A stretch of 64,000 nucleotides of DNA. It comes from Nitrospira sp. Its GTDB lineage: Bacteria > Nitrospirota > Nitrospiria > Nitrospirales > Nitrospiraceae. Below are positions 7,665 to 15,995 of this stretch, one piece after another. Under the pieces are notes generated by a model. The model saw nothing but the letters and a program-made list of their open reading frames with translations. It was not told where the DNA came from and did no database searches. The translations under genes and the position numbers were made by a program. The DNA is taken from NCBI GenBank assembly GCA_030123565.1, contig CP126122.1, forward strand, positions 755,001 to 819,000. The letters are read 5' to 3'. Numbering within the stretch: position 1 is the stretch's first letter; each line of letters starts with the position of its first letter.

Positions 7665-8498
7665 TCAACTCTGAGCGGTCATCCAGAACCAGCGCATGCC
7701 TCCCGGGCGATACTCAGAGAGAGCGGTTCGTCGATAGGCAACCGGCAGCCTCAAGGAGGCCGGCCAATCGCTCAATTGGCGTGGCCGGGCTGCAATGTCA
7801 GCGATCCTATGTGTGGCCGCGAAGCGTTGTCGGATGATTTCTGAAATGCCGGGGATGAGGAAGTCGTGCAGTTCGACCAGAATGTCGGCCTTGGCCAGCG
7901 CGGGGATGGAGAGGGGGTCGAGCAGCTCCTGCTCGCACCCTTCGACATCGCATACTACCAAAGTTTTTTCCGGGCTCCGCAGTTCTTCTTGCAACAGGGT
8001 TGGCGTGCAGAATTCTCGGATCGTGATGTGCGATGTCACTTCATTGAGCTGGGCCATGCGAGTCAAGATTGTCCGACTCGCAGGATCGGCCTCGAACGCC
8101 GTCAGTCGACTCTGCGGCAGATGGAGCGCCAGCCCGACTGCATAGTAACCTTCACCTGCGCCGATATTGACGATGTGCTGGTATGGGGCCTGCATTCGTA
8201 GCGCGTCTACCAGGGGATGGAGTTCCAGCTCATAGGTACCGAGCAGTTTCGGGCAGTAGGCGCTGCTCTGCACATGGACGGCGTGCGGGATGTATCGCAT
8301 GCCCTTGAACGGTCCGCTGTGCACGCGTGAGTGTGTTTTCCACGTTAGTATGGAGCCGACCAATCGATACAAGGTCGAGTTCGTTTCGAGAAGACCTCCG
8401 CTCCTGTGCGCGTTCTCCAGCATCAGAAGCCAGCGCCTGGCGAAGTCCGGCAGAATGGCCTTGAGAAGTTTGCGTGGCAGGGCCACCATCCTCGACAT
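7665..8498 (-). CDS. FkbM-like SAM-dependent methyltransferase
   Basis: A start at 8498 is chosen because GGAGG lies 8 bases upstream; the frame stays open further upstream, but that part is arginine-rich and unlike protein. The 277-residue product has a Rossmann motif I, HIVNIGAGEGYYAVGLAL (around residue 90), followed by an acidic strand end (LTAFEADPAS) and VVCDVEGCEQELLDP, the FkbM-type D-E-G block. FkbM-type enzymes methylate hydroxyl groups on sugars or small molecules, and the substrate cannot be predicted here. No glycan gene cluster adjoins it. It is divergent from the uracil-DNA glycosylase gene. Confidence 0.6.
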   Translation of the reverse strand: MSRMVALPRKLLKAILPDFARRWLLMLENAHRSGGLLETNSTLYRLVGSILTWKTHSRVHSGPFKGMRYIPHAVHVQSSAYCPKLLGTYELELHPLVDALRMQAPYQHIVNIGAGEGYYAVGLALHLPQSRLTAFEADPASRTILTRMAQLNEVTSHITIREFCTPTLLQEELRSPEKTLVVCDVEGCEQELLDPLSIPALAKADILVELHDFLIPGISEIIRQRFAATHRIADIAARPRQLSDWPASLRLPVAYRRTALSEYRPGGMRWFWMTAQS

Positions 8499-8810
8499 GA
8501 ACTGCCTCCGGTTCTTTTTGCGAGCTACATGAATCCGTGAACGTCGCGCCTGCCGTTGCTGTCCGCGCTTTGCTGCCACCTGCCTGCGCAGGTGTCGTTG
8601 AGACTCGGACACTCTAGGCGTTTTGGCGCTCGTGGTCAATTGGGCGACACGTGCCGACCGTCCCTCTTTTCTTCTACATTTCGGGGTGATCGCTCCAGTA
8701 TGATTCCCGTTGGCGCACGCCTCTGCCGGCTCCACGTTGTTTCTCTTCCGGACTTAAAGGGAACTGGTTGTCAGTGGATATGGAATGGTGCCGGACATCT
8801 TGGCATTCTC

Positions 8811-9527
8811 ATGCGACATCCTTTGGTGCGCGATAAAACCCGTTCCATGTTGCCTCCCATTCCGGCCGGCTGGAAACCGTTGCTCAAGGATGAGACGACC
8901 AGCAATTGCTATCGCATACTCGAAGCATTTCTTGAACAGGAAGCGGCAGATGGGCGGACGATCCTGCCGCCGCGGCAGGATATCTTCAGATCGTTGCGAA
9001 TGACACCCTACGAGGCTGTCCGGGTCCTGCTGTTGGGCCAAGATCCCTATCACACGCCTGGCATGGCCCATGGTCTGTGTTTTTCCGTGCGGCCTCACAT
9101 CCGATCGTTGCCCCCGTCCCTGAAAAACATATACAAGGAACTCCGTGACGATGTGGGATGCCGCATCCCGAACAACGGTTGTCTGGAACCCTGGGCCAGG
9201 CAGGGGGTGCTCATGCTCAACACAGTCTTGACGGTCCGCGCGCATGCGGCCAATTCACATCGGGGGCGCGGGTGGGAAACAATGACCGATCGTATCATCG
9301 AGCTGGTCGATGCCAAGCCGACTCGCGTGGTGTTTGTCCTGTGGGGCGGTGAAGCAAAGAAGAAACGGAGGCTGGTCACCAAGGCGCATCATGTGGTGAT
9401 CACCTGTGCGCATCCGTCGCCATTGTCGGCAAGGAAGTTTTTTGGCTGCCGCTGCTTCTCACGCACCAATCGAGCCCTTACCGAGGCTGCCGTCGCTCCG
9501 ATCGATTGGCAGATCCCGGATCTGTGA
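8811..9527 (+). CDS. ung: Uracil-DNA glycosylase, family 1
   Basis: The product has the family 1 signature GQDPYHTPGMAHGLCFSV with the catalytic Asp, the GCLEPWARQGVLMLNTVLTV block and the HPSPLSARKFFGCRCFSR His-loop that reads uracil. It removes uracil from DNA in base excision repair. I give the ATG at 8811 (238 residues); an ATG at 8847, starting MLPPIPAGWKPLL, fits the usual family length of about 225 residues equally well. Neither has a strong ribosome site. The frame extends further upstream, but that sequence overlaps the divergent promoter region. Confidence 0.9.
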   Translation: MRHPLVRDKTRSMLPPIPAGWKPLLKDETTSNCYRILEAFLEQEAADGRTILPPRQDIFRSLRMTPYEAVRVLLLGQDPYHTPGMAHGLCFSVRPHIRSLPPSLKNIYKELRDDVGCRIPNNGCLEPWARQGVLMLNTVLTVRAHAANSHRGRGWETMTDRIIELVDAKPTRVVFVLWGGEAKKKRRLVTKAHHVVITCAHPSPLSARKFFGCRCFSRTNRALTEAAVAPIDWQIPDL

Positions 9528-10023
9528 ACTGAGGTATTGCGGGTCAGGGTAGGAGGGTGGGATTCTCGGGCTGGGAGGTTGATCCCTGATAATAATTATT
9601 GCCGCATGGAATCATACTCTTACGGATGAGATGGATCTCCGGCACATTGACAGCATGCTCTGCGCTCTGTAGGGTAGAGACATGACGTACTAAGCCACGC
9701 CGGCTTTCCCCTTTCGCGCGCATTGTCCATCCTCTCCTGCGCGTGCGAGTCCCAAGTCTTCGCCGCTTCGACGCCACAAAACGACCGATCAGCGACGGCA
9801 GTCCTACAGTGACCGGTCAATCGATTTCCTCCAGACAGAGCCTTGTGCTCATGTAAGGTTCACAGGCCGCACGGCAAGGAGGCACAACAGGGATCAGCAG
9901 TTTTCGTTCCTCTGTTCGTCCCTCTGGTTGATGGCCTTTGCGTGGGGGCTATCATCTGGGTATCCGAAATCACACAATCACCTCAAGGGTCGGTCGGGCA
10001 AATGGGCTGATGAGAGAGAGGAT
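9528..10023. other. Intergenic stretch without a supportable gene
   Basis: No frame here shows a recognisable domain. A minus-strand frame from the ATG at about 9723 (59 residues, preceded by AGGAGAGG) is the best small candidate, but its product matches nothing I know. The last 100 bases lead into the small membrane protein gene. Confidence 0.4.
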
Positions 10024-10164
10024 ATGATGACGACGCAATCGGTTCTGTTCTGGGCCTCACACAATCTCTTCACCGCCGCCGCGATCTGCTTCGGTGGAGC
10101 GACGCTTGTGATCATGCTGTATACCTATATCCATGACCATGTGTTGCCGGCGAAGAGCCGTTAG
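10024..10164 (+). CDS. Small single-pass membrane protein
   Basis: This 46-residue protein begins MMTTQSVLFWASHNLFTAAA and has one strongly hydrophobic helix (about residues 14-37) followed by YIHDHVLPAKSR. The start at 10024 follows GAGAGAGAGG closely. A longer frame from 9928 exists but its extra part is not protein-like. The function is unknown. It opens a plus-strand run of small exported or membrane proteins leading to the HhH and MlaC genes. Confidence 0.5.
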   Translation: MMTTQSVLFWASHNLFTAAAICFGGATLVIMLYTYIHDHVLPAKSR

Positions 10165-10210
10165 CCTGCTGCATCTTGTGCCATGGTCGCTCATGATGGA
10201 GGTACGGTTC

Positions 10211-10498
10211 ATGCGCACTTATCGAATGATCGGCATAACTGGTTTCAGTCTCTTGCTTGCGGTGGGGGGATGGACCCTGCCGCCTCTGGCCGTCCATGCA
10301 GCGGACCAGAAACCTGCAGCGGTCGCGGTGCCGGCTCCGTCCGCTGCCGTCGCATCCGGCGCGGTTGAGGATACCCTGTCGATCTGTCTGGCGAGAATTC
10401 CACAGGGTGCGACTCCCGGACAACGGTTGATTGCCGAACAGAGCTGTCGGCGTGACGAGTCCGGCCGGGCCTCCATGCGGGCCGTTCCCGGACGATAG
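10211..10498 (+). CDS. Small exported protein of unknown function
   Basis: GGAGG lies 8 bases before the ATG at 10211. The 95-residue product has a signal peptide (MRTYRMIGITGFSLLLAVGG, cleavage probably after VHAA), then an alanine/proline-rich linker and a C-terminal part with two cysteines (SICLARIP and AEQSCRRD) that could form a disulfide in the periplasm. No family is recognised. Confidence 0.6.
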   Translation: MRTYRMIGITGFSLLLAVGGWTLPPLAVHAADQKPAAVAVPAPSAAVASGAVEDTLSICLARIPQGATPGQRLIAEQSCRRDESGRASMRAVPGR

Positions 10499-10598
10499 CC
10501 GGTCGGCAGTCGAATGAAGGTGGCGCGCGGTCTCCTTTCCTGAATCAAGCCGTTGAATCTATGAGCCAAGGTGCGGGGCAAGGCGGGAGGACCTCACA

Positions 10599-10895
10599 AT
10601 GCGAATGGAACATCGTGTTCGATCACGACAGATAAGCAGGTTCGGCGCGGCCGAGGAAGGGATGGTCAAAAGCGCCGGTGAGGCCCCATCGCGAGCCGGC
10701 CACGAACAGTTCACGGACATCAATACCGCCCCGGTCCCCCGGCTGAAATCACTGAGCGGCATCGGCGAGCACTATGCGAACAAGATCGTGGAGGGACGGC
10801 CCTATCGAAACAGGGAAGAATTGCTGACGAGACAGATTCTGCCGCAGTACATCTACGGCAGGATCATGGATCGGCTTGTGGCTGGTCAGTCATGA
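10599..10895 (+). CDS. Helix-hairpin-helix (ComEA-like) protein
   Basis: GGGAGG lies 8 bases before the start. The C-terminal 60 residues are a helix-hairpin-helix pair: DINTAPVPRLKSLSGIGEHY followed by ANKIVEGRPYRNREELLTR and a last helix, QYIYGRIMDRLV. This is the ComEA-type non-specific DNA-binding domain. Unlike ComEA there is no signal peptide or membrane anchor in the about 38-residue N-terminal part, so a cytoplasmic DNA-binding role is as likely as competence. The stop overlaps the start of the MlaC homologue by four bases (ATGA), implying co-translation. Confidence 0.75.
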   Translation: MRMEHRVRSRQISRFGAAEEGMVKSAGEAPSRAGHEQFTDINTAPVPRLKSLSGIGEHYANKIVEGRPYRNREELLTRQILPQYIYGRIMDRLVAGQS

Positions 10896-11518
10896 GGAAG
10901 GCGGGGCGGCGGGCGGCCTTGGTTGCGGCCATCTTTCTCATCAGCCTCCTGCCGGCCGCTGCAGCCTGGCCTGAGCAGGGACCGACCGGGGCCGTGAAGG
11001 CGACGGTCGGCGAATTACTTTCCATTCTCAAGGCATTCAAAGATCCCAGTCGTGCCGAGACGCGGCGTTGGGAGATCGAGCAGGTCATCCGACATCGTGT
11101 GCATTATGAAGAGATGGCCAAGCGGTCGCTCGGTGTTTCCTGGGCTCAATTGAACGACTCAGCGCGTCAGGAGTATGTCGGGCTTTTCGTGCAACTGCTT
11201 CGCGATGCCCTGGCCAACCGGATGGTCGAGTATTCCGGAGAACATATCATCTTCCTCTCGGAGCAACGTGAGGGAGGTTTCGCAGAGGTCAAGACGAGGT
11301 TGGTCGGAGACAAGGTCGATACCTTGATCGATTTCCGGCTGGTGAGTCAGGACGGAAGTTGGCTGGTGTACGACGCGGTGATGGATGGGGCCGGTCTTGT
11401 CGGAAACTACCATGCCCAGTTCACGAGGATCATCCGCGAAGCCTCCTGCGCGCGATTGATGGAGAGGATCAAAGAAAAGACGCTGATCGTGAAGTTATTT
11501 GAGAAGAGTGGTTCCTGA
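10892..11518 (+). CDS. MlaC-like phospholipid-binding periplasmic protein (copy 1)
   Basis: This 208-residue protein has a signal peptide (LVAAIFLISLLPAAAAW) and the MlaC/Ttg2D fold pattern: RRWEIEQVIRHRVHYEEMAK, QEYVGLFVQLLRDALANRM and a C-terminal LVGNYHAQFTRIIRE helix block. MlaC shuttles phospholipid between outer-membrane MlaA and the inner-membrane MlaFEDB complex. Here it is coupled to a HhH protein and not to other Mla genes; mlaEFD lies 45 kb downstream and a second MlaC is at 42210. The two copies share the same length and motif order but clearly differ in sequence. Confidence 0.8.
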   Translation: MRKAGRRAALVAAIFLISLLPAAAAWPEQGPTGAVKATVGELLSILKAFKDPSRAETRRWEIEQVIRHRVHYEEMAKRSLGVSWAQLNDSARQEYVGLFVQLLRDALANRMVEYSGEHIIFLSEQREGGFAEVKTRLVGDKVDTLIDFRLVSQDGSWLVYDAVMDGAGLVGNYHAQFTRIIREASCARLMERIKEKTLIVKLFEKSGS

Positions 11519-11619
11519 GATGAAGGGTGCGACGGCAAGACCGCGAATGGACGTGATGCGCGGGGCTCCTGGGAGGCACGTCCAGGTCACGGTTGGTTAT
11601 GGCTTATGGAGACAGATCA

Positions 11620-11808
11620 ATGAGATGTCCGCGCTGTTACGGTCCGATGACGATGATCAAGATGAAGGACATCGTGAGCGGAACGATCGCATATGGGTGG
11701 GGCTGTCGGCAATGTGGCGCGGTCATCGATTCTCTGATCGATGTTCATCGTCAATGGCATTTGGAGCCGCGGGCGACTTGGGCCCATTTGGCCGTCGCAG
11801 CCTGCTAG
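11620..11808 (+). CDS. Small zinc-ribbon protein
   Basis: This 62-residue protein starts MRCPRCYGPM, with a GGAG 9 bases upstream. Two CxxC knuckles, CPRC near the start and CRQC about 30 residues later (GWGCRQCGAVIDSLID), form a single zinc ribbon. The C-terminus is a short hydrophobic tail. Such proteins may bind nucleic acid or partner proteins; no specific role can be read. Confidence 0.6.
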   Translation: MRCPRCYGPMTMIKMKDIVSGTIAYGWGCRQCGAVIDSLIDVHRQWHLEPRATWAHLAVAAC

Positions 11809-11962
11809 GTGGGGTGCGGCCGCCTGTCTTTCGACTCTGGGAGAATCGGCCGGGAGGTGCTGGAGGGGGAGCTCAATGCGATCCGGCCGAACGAGGGGTG
11901 CAGGCCGGTGGAACGGCGGATCGAGTCGGTGGTCATCACGCCGGCCATGTTACGAGGCGGTC

Positions 11963-12400
11963 ATGAACGACCTATGCAACACAGCTCTGAGGCGAATTCC
12001 GACGGTCCTGCTGCTTGGGCTTGTGATCGGACTGGGTAGTCCAGCGTCCGGATGGGCTCAGCTTGTGGGGAAGGGGCAGTACGTCGAGGTGGCCAAGGGC
12101 ACCAAGCTCTGTTCGAACACCACGCTGGAACAGTCCAAAGGGGCTCTCGATCCCGGCAAGGTCTTTTGGAGAGTCAGCAGCCACGTGCGGGCGAACGGCA
12201 CCCAGACCGTTGCGGCATTCGTCCTTGAAACCATCTACGACCGCAAGAGCGGCGATACCAAGATTCGGGAGACCAGATACGACGAGGAGTACGCCACGTT
12301 TTTCAAGCGAGACCCCGAACGCAAGGGAATGTGGCTCATGATCAGCCCGGAGGACGGAAAAGTGGAAGCGATCGTGGAGATTTGTCCGAAGAAAAAATAG
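11963..12400 (+). CDS. Exported protein of unknown function
   Basis: This 145-residue product has a signal peptide (PTVLLLGLVIGLGSPASGWA) and a mature part rich in beta-strand pattern: GQYVEVAKGTKLCSN, FWRVSSHVRANGTQTVAAFV, ETIYDRKSGDTKIRETRYDE and VEAIVEICPKKK. Two cysteines (LCSN, EICP) may pair. GAGGCGG lies close before the ATG. No family is recognised. The repeated strand-turn layout suggests a small periplasmic beta domain. Confidence 0.6.
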   Translation: MNDLCNTALRRIPTVLLLGLVIGLGSPASGWAQLVGKGQYVEVAKGTKLCSNTTLEQSKGALDPGKVFWRVSSHVRANGTQTVAAFVLETIYDRKSGDTKIRETRYDEEYATFFKRDPERKGMWLMISPEDGKVEAIVEICPKKK

Positions 12401-12498
12401 AACCGTGCGGGTGTGCCATTGCCGGCAGCCGCCGGCCGTCGGCGGATCTCGACGAGGGGAATTCATTGTCAGACACAAAGAAAGCGAAGGGGTCCGCC

Positions 12499-12666
12499 AT
12501 GCTGAACGCTGCCCTGACAAGTCTTGCGCTTGGTCTGGTGGTCTGGGGCCTCAATTGGACCGAGCTGATCGAGATGCCGATGCAGTTTTATTGGCTCTTT
12601 ACGGGCGGCGGGATGTTGTTGATGCTGATTCATGTGACGACCAGGCGGCCGACCCGCGTATGGTGA
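12499..12666 (+). CDS. Small two-helix membrane protein
   Basis: This 55-residue protein contains two hydrophobic segments, ALTSLALGLVVWGLNW and FYWLFTGGGMLLMLIHV, separated by an acidic turn (TELIEMPMQ). AAGGGG lies 6 bases before the ATG. A TTG start at 12466 is also possible. The function is unknown. Confidence 0.5.
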   Translation: MLNAALTSLALGLVVWGLNWTELIEMPMQFYWLFTGGGMLLMLIHVTTRRPTRVW

Positions 12667-12751
12667 GCCTGTCGGTCTGGTGCCGTGGCGGGTGGATAGG
12701 GAGCCGTGCTTCGAGAGGTGGCTCATGGGGAATGGGAGACCAAGAGATAGG

Positions 12752-12964
12752 ATGATGTCTATGCCGGAACCACGCAAAGGTAACACATCTGGTCATGTGC
12801 GCAAGGCTACCGGCTTGCGGGGGACGAATACCGTCGACGGCCTGACCTGCAGTGAGGGGCAGGTGGAAGATCTTCTCTCGGAAGGGGAGTCCACCGAAGC
12901 GGAGCGGACGGTGTCGGTAAGGTCCTCCAAGCAGGCGGCGCGGAAGGTCCCTGCCCGTTCATAA
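12752..12964 (+). CDS. Small protein with an LTCxEGxVEDLLSEGES motif (paralogue A)
   Basis: This is a 70-residue hydrophilic protein. Its centre, DGLTCSEGQVEDLLSEGEST, is nearly repeated in the protein at 16345-16527 (DLTCHEGEVEDLLSEGEST); outside this motif the two differ. The N-terminus is basic and the C-terminus is rich in Lys and Arg. ATGs at 12752, 12755 and 12761 are all possible; AGAGATAGG precedes the first. Conservation of one short acidic motif between otherwise divergent small proteins argues that both are real genes. No known family is recognised. Confidence 0.55.
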   Translation: MMSMPEPRKGNTSGHVRKATGLRGTNTVDGLTCSEGQVEDLLSEGESTEAERTVSVRSSKQAARKVPARS

Positions 12965-13014
12965 CTTCATGTATCGTCGGTCAGATCATTGAACGAGCTG
13001 GGTCTCAATAGCGC

Positions 13015-13033
13015 TTGACTATGGGACCCATAG
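13015..13033 (+). promoter_or_regulatory. Candidate promoter with a perfect 15-base palindrome
   Basis: TTGACT at 13015-13020 is a good -35 box. Overlapping and following it is CTATGGG-A-CCCATAG (13019-13033), a perfect inverted repeat lying in the -35/-10 spacer, an ideal repressor site. A weak -10 (TAGCGT) follows about 17 bases after the -35. It lies 250 bases upstream of erpA and the ferredoxin oxidoreductase genes. Confidence 0.45.
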
Positions 13034-13282
13034 AGCTTAGCGTGGACAGAGGGCGTTTCTTGCTCCGCTGACGGTCCTGTCCCCTCGCGCTTCCTGATTC
13101 CTTCCCGCGCGACTGATTGTCCGGCTTCTGTTGCGTCCTACGCCGGATTGCCCTGTGCAGACCGATGACGGCCTCTCTGTGAACGGAGCGATTGTGGCTT
13201 ACGGAAGGGGAAAGCCGTCCCTAACAGCAATGTCATTGAAACAGTGGATTCGTTCTATACAACAGGAGAAGGGAGCAGCCTC

Positions 13283-13603
13283 ATGATTACCATCACCGCG
13301 ACGGCTGAAGAGAAGATTCGGGAGTTGATGCGGGAAGAAAAGGATACGCTCGGCTTGCGCGTGTATGTGAAGGGCGGCGGCTGCCATGGTTATCAGTACG
13401 GCATGGCCTTCGAGTCCAAGATGAGCGACGACGATACGGTGATTGAACAGGGTGAAGTGAAGGTGATCATGGATTCGCAAAGCGCCCCGCTGCTGAACGG
13501 CTGCGAAGTCGATTACGTGGACAGCGTGCAGGGATCCGGCTTCGCGATCAAGAACCCGCAAGCGAAGACGACCTGTGGGTGCGGCAGTTCATTCAGCGCC
13601 TAA
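13283..13603 (+). CDS. erpA: ErpA/IscA-type iron-sulfur carrier
   Basis: This 106-residue A-type carrier has the three cluster cysteines in standard places: C34 in KGGGCHGYQYG, then C98 and C100 in TTCGCGSS. AGGAG/GGGAG sequences precede the ATG at 13283. A-type carriers pass Fe-S clusters to apo-enzymes. Its position directly before two [4Fe-4S]-containing oxidoreductase subunits suggests it matures them. Co-transcription is plausible, with an 81-base gap to the next gene. It could equally be called IscA, since no discriminating residue was examined. Confidence 0.88.
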   Translation: MITITATAEEKIRELMREEKDTLGLRVYVKGGGCHGYQYGMAFESKMSDDDTVIEQGEVKVIMDSQSAPLLNGCEVDYVDSVQGSGFAIKNPQAKTTCGCGSSFSA

Positions 13604-13684
13604 CGCCATCGCGTGGTGGCCTCGGTTCCTCTTCGCATGCCGACCGGCAAGAGGAGGTCCGAGCCGCCGAGAGGAGAGATCGAC

Positions 13685-14581
13685 ATGAGTAAAGAGCGCA
13701 TCACCATTTCGCCCGATTTGTATGACATCATGCCGTCGGACTACCAGGATCTCGTCCGCAACGCCACCTACGGCAAAGAAGACCGAGGTTGGAAAGATAT
13801 CGGGACCTCGAAGGAACTCATCGAACAGCACTCGCTCTGTGCCGGGTGCCCAGAGTCCATGGCGTTTCGCTATATTTTGGCCTCGCTTCCCAATCCGGAA
13901 GACACGGTCATGGTCGGCTCGACCGGATGTACGAGTCTCGTGTTCCCGATGGTGGCCGTGCACAACATTCACTCGCTGTTCGGTAATCAAAACGCGATTG
14001 CTTCCGGATTGAAGCGAGCCCTCACTGTGCGATTCCCTGACCGAGTCAAGGACGTGGTGGTCTTAGCGGGCGACGGCGCGACGGTTGATATCGGCTTGGA
14101 TATGACGCTCCAGGCGTGGTTCCGGCAGGAAAAATTCACCACCATCTGCTTCGACAACGAACTCTATGCCAACACCGGCGGACAGGAGAGCGGCCTCATG
14201 CAGAAGGGTTTCGTGGCCAAAATGGCCCCAGTCGGTAAGCTCTTCGAGAAGGTGCGTCTCCCGGAGATCGCACGGGAGTCCGGCTGCCATTACGTTGTGA
14301 ACTGCACGGTCAGCAAGCCGTCGCTGGTCGAGAAGGTCGTCCGCAACGCGGTCCTGATCGCGCGGGAAATCGGACCGACCTATCTCCAGCTCTATACGCC
14401 CTGCATCCTGGAGATCGGCAAGAACAGCATGGAAGGTTTGCAGGAAATGCGGGATTCCGAGAAACCGTCCGAGCGGTTCGCCTACAAGGAATACATCAGC
14501 GAGCCGGCCAAGCAGCTTCTGGCCGAAGTCGCCGCCAAGGCCAGGGAAAAGAAAGCCGCCGCAAAGCAATTGGTTTCGTGA
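13685..14581 (+). CDS. 2-oxoacid:ferredoxin oxidoreductase, beta subunit (1)
   Basis: This 298-residue thiamine-diphosphate-binding beta subunit has four cluster cysteines: C52 and C55 (LCAGC), C82 (STGCTSL) and C240 (LYTPCILE). The TPP motif is AGDGATVDIG followed by NELYANTGGQ. Such subunits catalyse oxidative decarboxylation, or reductive carboxylation, of pyruvate or 2-oxoglutarate with ferredoxin and belong to the reverse TCA cycle when several subunits combine. The alpha, gamma and delta subunits are not in the window. GAGAGGAGAGATCGAC precedes the ATG. The C-terminus is an extra Lys/Ala-rich helix. The substrate cannot be assigned from sequence alone. Confidence 0.9.
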   Translation: MSKERITISPDLYDIMPSDYQDLVRNATYGKEDRGWKDIGTSKELIEQHSLCAGCPESMAFRYILASLPNPEDTVMVGSTGCTSLVFPMVAVHNIHSLFGNQNAIASGLKRALTVRFPDRVKDVVVLAGDGATVDIGLDMTLQAWFRQEKFTTICFDNELYANTGGQESGLMQKGFVAKMAPVGKLFEKVRLPEIARESGCHYVVNCTVSKPSLVEKVVRNAVLIAREIGPTYLQLYTPCILEIGKNSMEGLQEMRDSEKPSERFAYKEYISEPAKQLLAEVAAKAREKKAAAKQLVS

Positions 14582-14635
14582 GGGGCATCACTATCACCAC
14601 CGCACCTGCGGCTACGACAGAGAGCGAGGTTCCAG

Positions 14636-15526
14636 ATGAGTCTTGATTATGTGAAATTCACACCGGGATTTGAACAGTTCATGCCGAAAGAATATCGGGA
14701 TATGGTCGAGCACGGCCCGTTCGGGAAGAAAACGACGGTCTCGCAGATGGGCAGCTTCAAGGAAATCCTTGAGGAGCACCCCATGTGCGCCGGCTGCGCC
14801 ATGACTCTGTTCATCCGATTGGCGATCATCGCGTTCCCGAATCCCGAGGACACCATCACGGTCGGGACAGCGGGCTGCGGCAGGTTGGCGATTTCGCAAG
14901 CGGCGATTCCGTTCGTGTATGGGAATTATGGCGATCAGAACGGCGTTGCCAGCGGCTTATCGCGGGGTTTGCGGCTCCGGTTCGGCGACAAGCCCAAAGA
15001 TGTGGTGGTGATTGCAGGTGATGGCGGCACGGCCGACATCGGATTCCAGCAGGTCCTCCATTCCTGGTTCCGGAAGGAGCGGTTCACGACCATCATGTTG
15101 GACAACGAGGTCTACGGCAACACCGGCGGACAGGAAAGCGGGATGACGACGCGAGGTGCGGTGTTGAAGATGGCTCCGCTGGGAAAGAAATTCGAGAAGA
15201 TGGATATGGTTACGATGGCCAAGGTTGCCGGCTGTTCCTATATCGCCACGGTCGTGCCGAACAACCCGCGACGGGTGGAAAGCGTCATCAAGAAGGCGGT
15301 GCTGATCGCCCGAGACATAGGCCCTACCTATGTTCAAGCCTATACCTCGTGCAACATCGAATATGCGATCCCGACCGACAAGGTGATGGAAGACGCCAAG
15401 ACCGTGGAGGACGATCGTTATAAATTCACCGAGTATGTCAGCGACGAGGCGAAAGAGTACCTCGCAGAGCGGTACGGTTACAGGGAGTTCATGCCGAAGG
15501 CGCCGGCCGCAATCACGAAGGCATGA
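14636..15526 (+). CDS. 2-oxoacid:ferredoxin oxidoreductase, beta subunit (2)
   Basis: This 296-residue paralogue of the preceding gene is separated from it by 54 bases. Cluster cysteines are C51 and C54 (MCAGC), C81 (TAGCGRL) and C239 (AYTSCNIE); TPP binding is by AGDGGTADIG and NEVYGNTGGQ. Large parts align without gaps with subunit 1, so the pair arose by duplication, but they are clearly diverged. The two may serve different oxidoreductases (pyruvate and 2-oxoglutarate) or sit together in one complex. GAGCGAGG lies before the ATG. No alpha subunit follows. Confidence 0.9.
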   Translation: MSLDYVKFTPGFEQFMPKEYRDMVEHGPFGKKTTVSQMGSFKEILEEHPMCAGCAMTLFIRLAIIAFPNPEDTITVGTAGCGRLAISQAAIPFVYGNYGDQNGVASGLSRGLRLRFGDKPKDVVVIAGDGGTADIGFQQVLHSWFRKERFTTIMLDNEVYGNTGGQESGMTTRGAVLKMAPLGKKFEKMDMVTMAKVAGCSYIATVVPNNPRRVESVIKKAVLIARDIGPTYVQAYTSCNIEYAIPTDKVMEDAKTVEDDRYKFTEYVSDEAKEYLAERYGYREFMPKAPAAITKA

Positions 15527-15666
15527 ACGCAGAAGAGGATTGAACGGCGCGCCGAAAGAGAAATCGACGTGCGGCTCCTGCAGAATCTTGCCGGAGCAAA
15601 ATAAATAAGTCCGAGAGTCTTCACAATCTTGCGCCGGTTTTATCGGCATCTACAAAGGAGTCCAGG

Positions 15667-15909
15667 ATGACACAAGAACAGTTCCAACAGTTTTGGGCGC
15701 AGCTTCAGGCTCCCCTGAAGGCAAAATGGGAGAAAATCACCGATGCCGATGTGGGAGAGATCCAAGGCAATCTGACGACCTTCACCGACATTCTCCAGAA
15801 ACGTTATGGGGAATTGCACAAGGATGAAGTCAGTGTCTGGGCCGACCGCCGGCATGCCCATTGGAGCGGAAACTATATCGGGTACAAAGACCCTCAGCCG
15901 GCGTCCTGA
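15667..15909 (+). CDS. CsbD-like small stress protein
   Basis: This 80-residue protein has the CsbD/YjbJ pattern: APLKAKWEKITDADVGEIQG, followed by a helix ending LQKRYG and a Trp near the C-terminus. AAAGGAG lies 6 bases before the start. CsbD proteins are small helical stress-induced proteins of unknown mechanism. It lies behind the oxidoreductase beta subunits; the 140-base gap makes shared transcription possible but unproven. The C-terminal DRRHAHWSGNYIGYKDP extension is not typical of the family. Confidence 0.65.
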   Translation: MTQEQFQQFWAQLQAPLKAKWEKITDADVGEIQGNLTTFTDILQKRYGELHKDEVSVWADRRHAHWSGNYIGYKDPQPAS

Positions 15910-15912
15910 CCA

Positions 15913-15951
15913 GGCTCCGTCCCGAACGTTGATCCTCACAACCACGGAGCC
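15913..15951 (+). terminator. Weak hairpin after the CsbD-like gene
   Basis: GGCTCCGT (15913-15920) pairs with ACGGAGCC (15944-15951) across a 23-base loop. There is no T-run, so it may be only a processing or pause site. Confidence 0.3.
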
Positions 15952-15995
15952 GATCGCCCACGCCTTCTGAGAGCGACAGAAAGAGAGCACGTATC

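Noticed and set aside
9544-9777. Minus-strand frame of 77 codons in the gap after ung
   Set aside because: No recognisable family; mentioned only as the best small candidate in that gap.
14957-15649. Minus-strand frame opposite the second OFOR beta subunit
   Set aside because: It is a shadow of a well-conserved enzyme; no start site.
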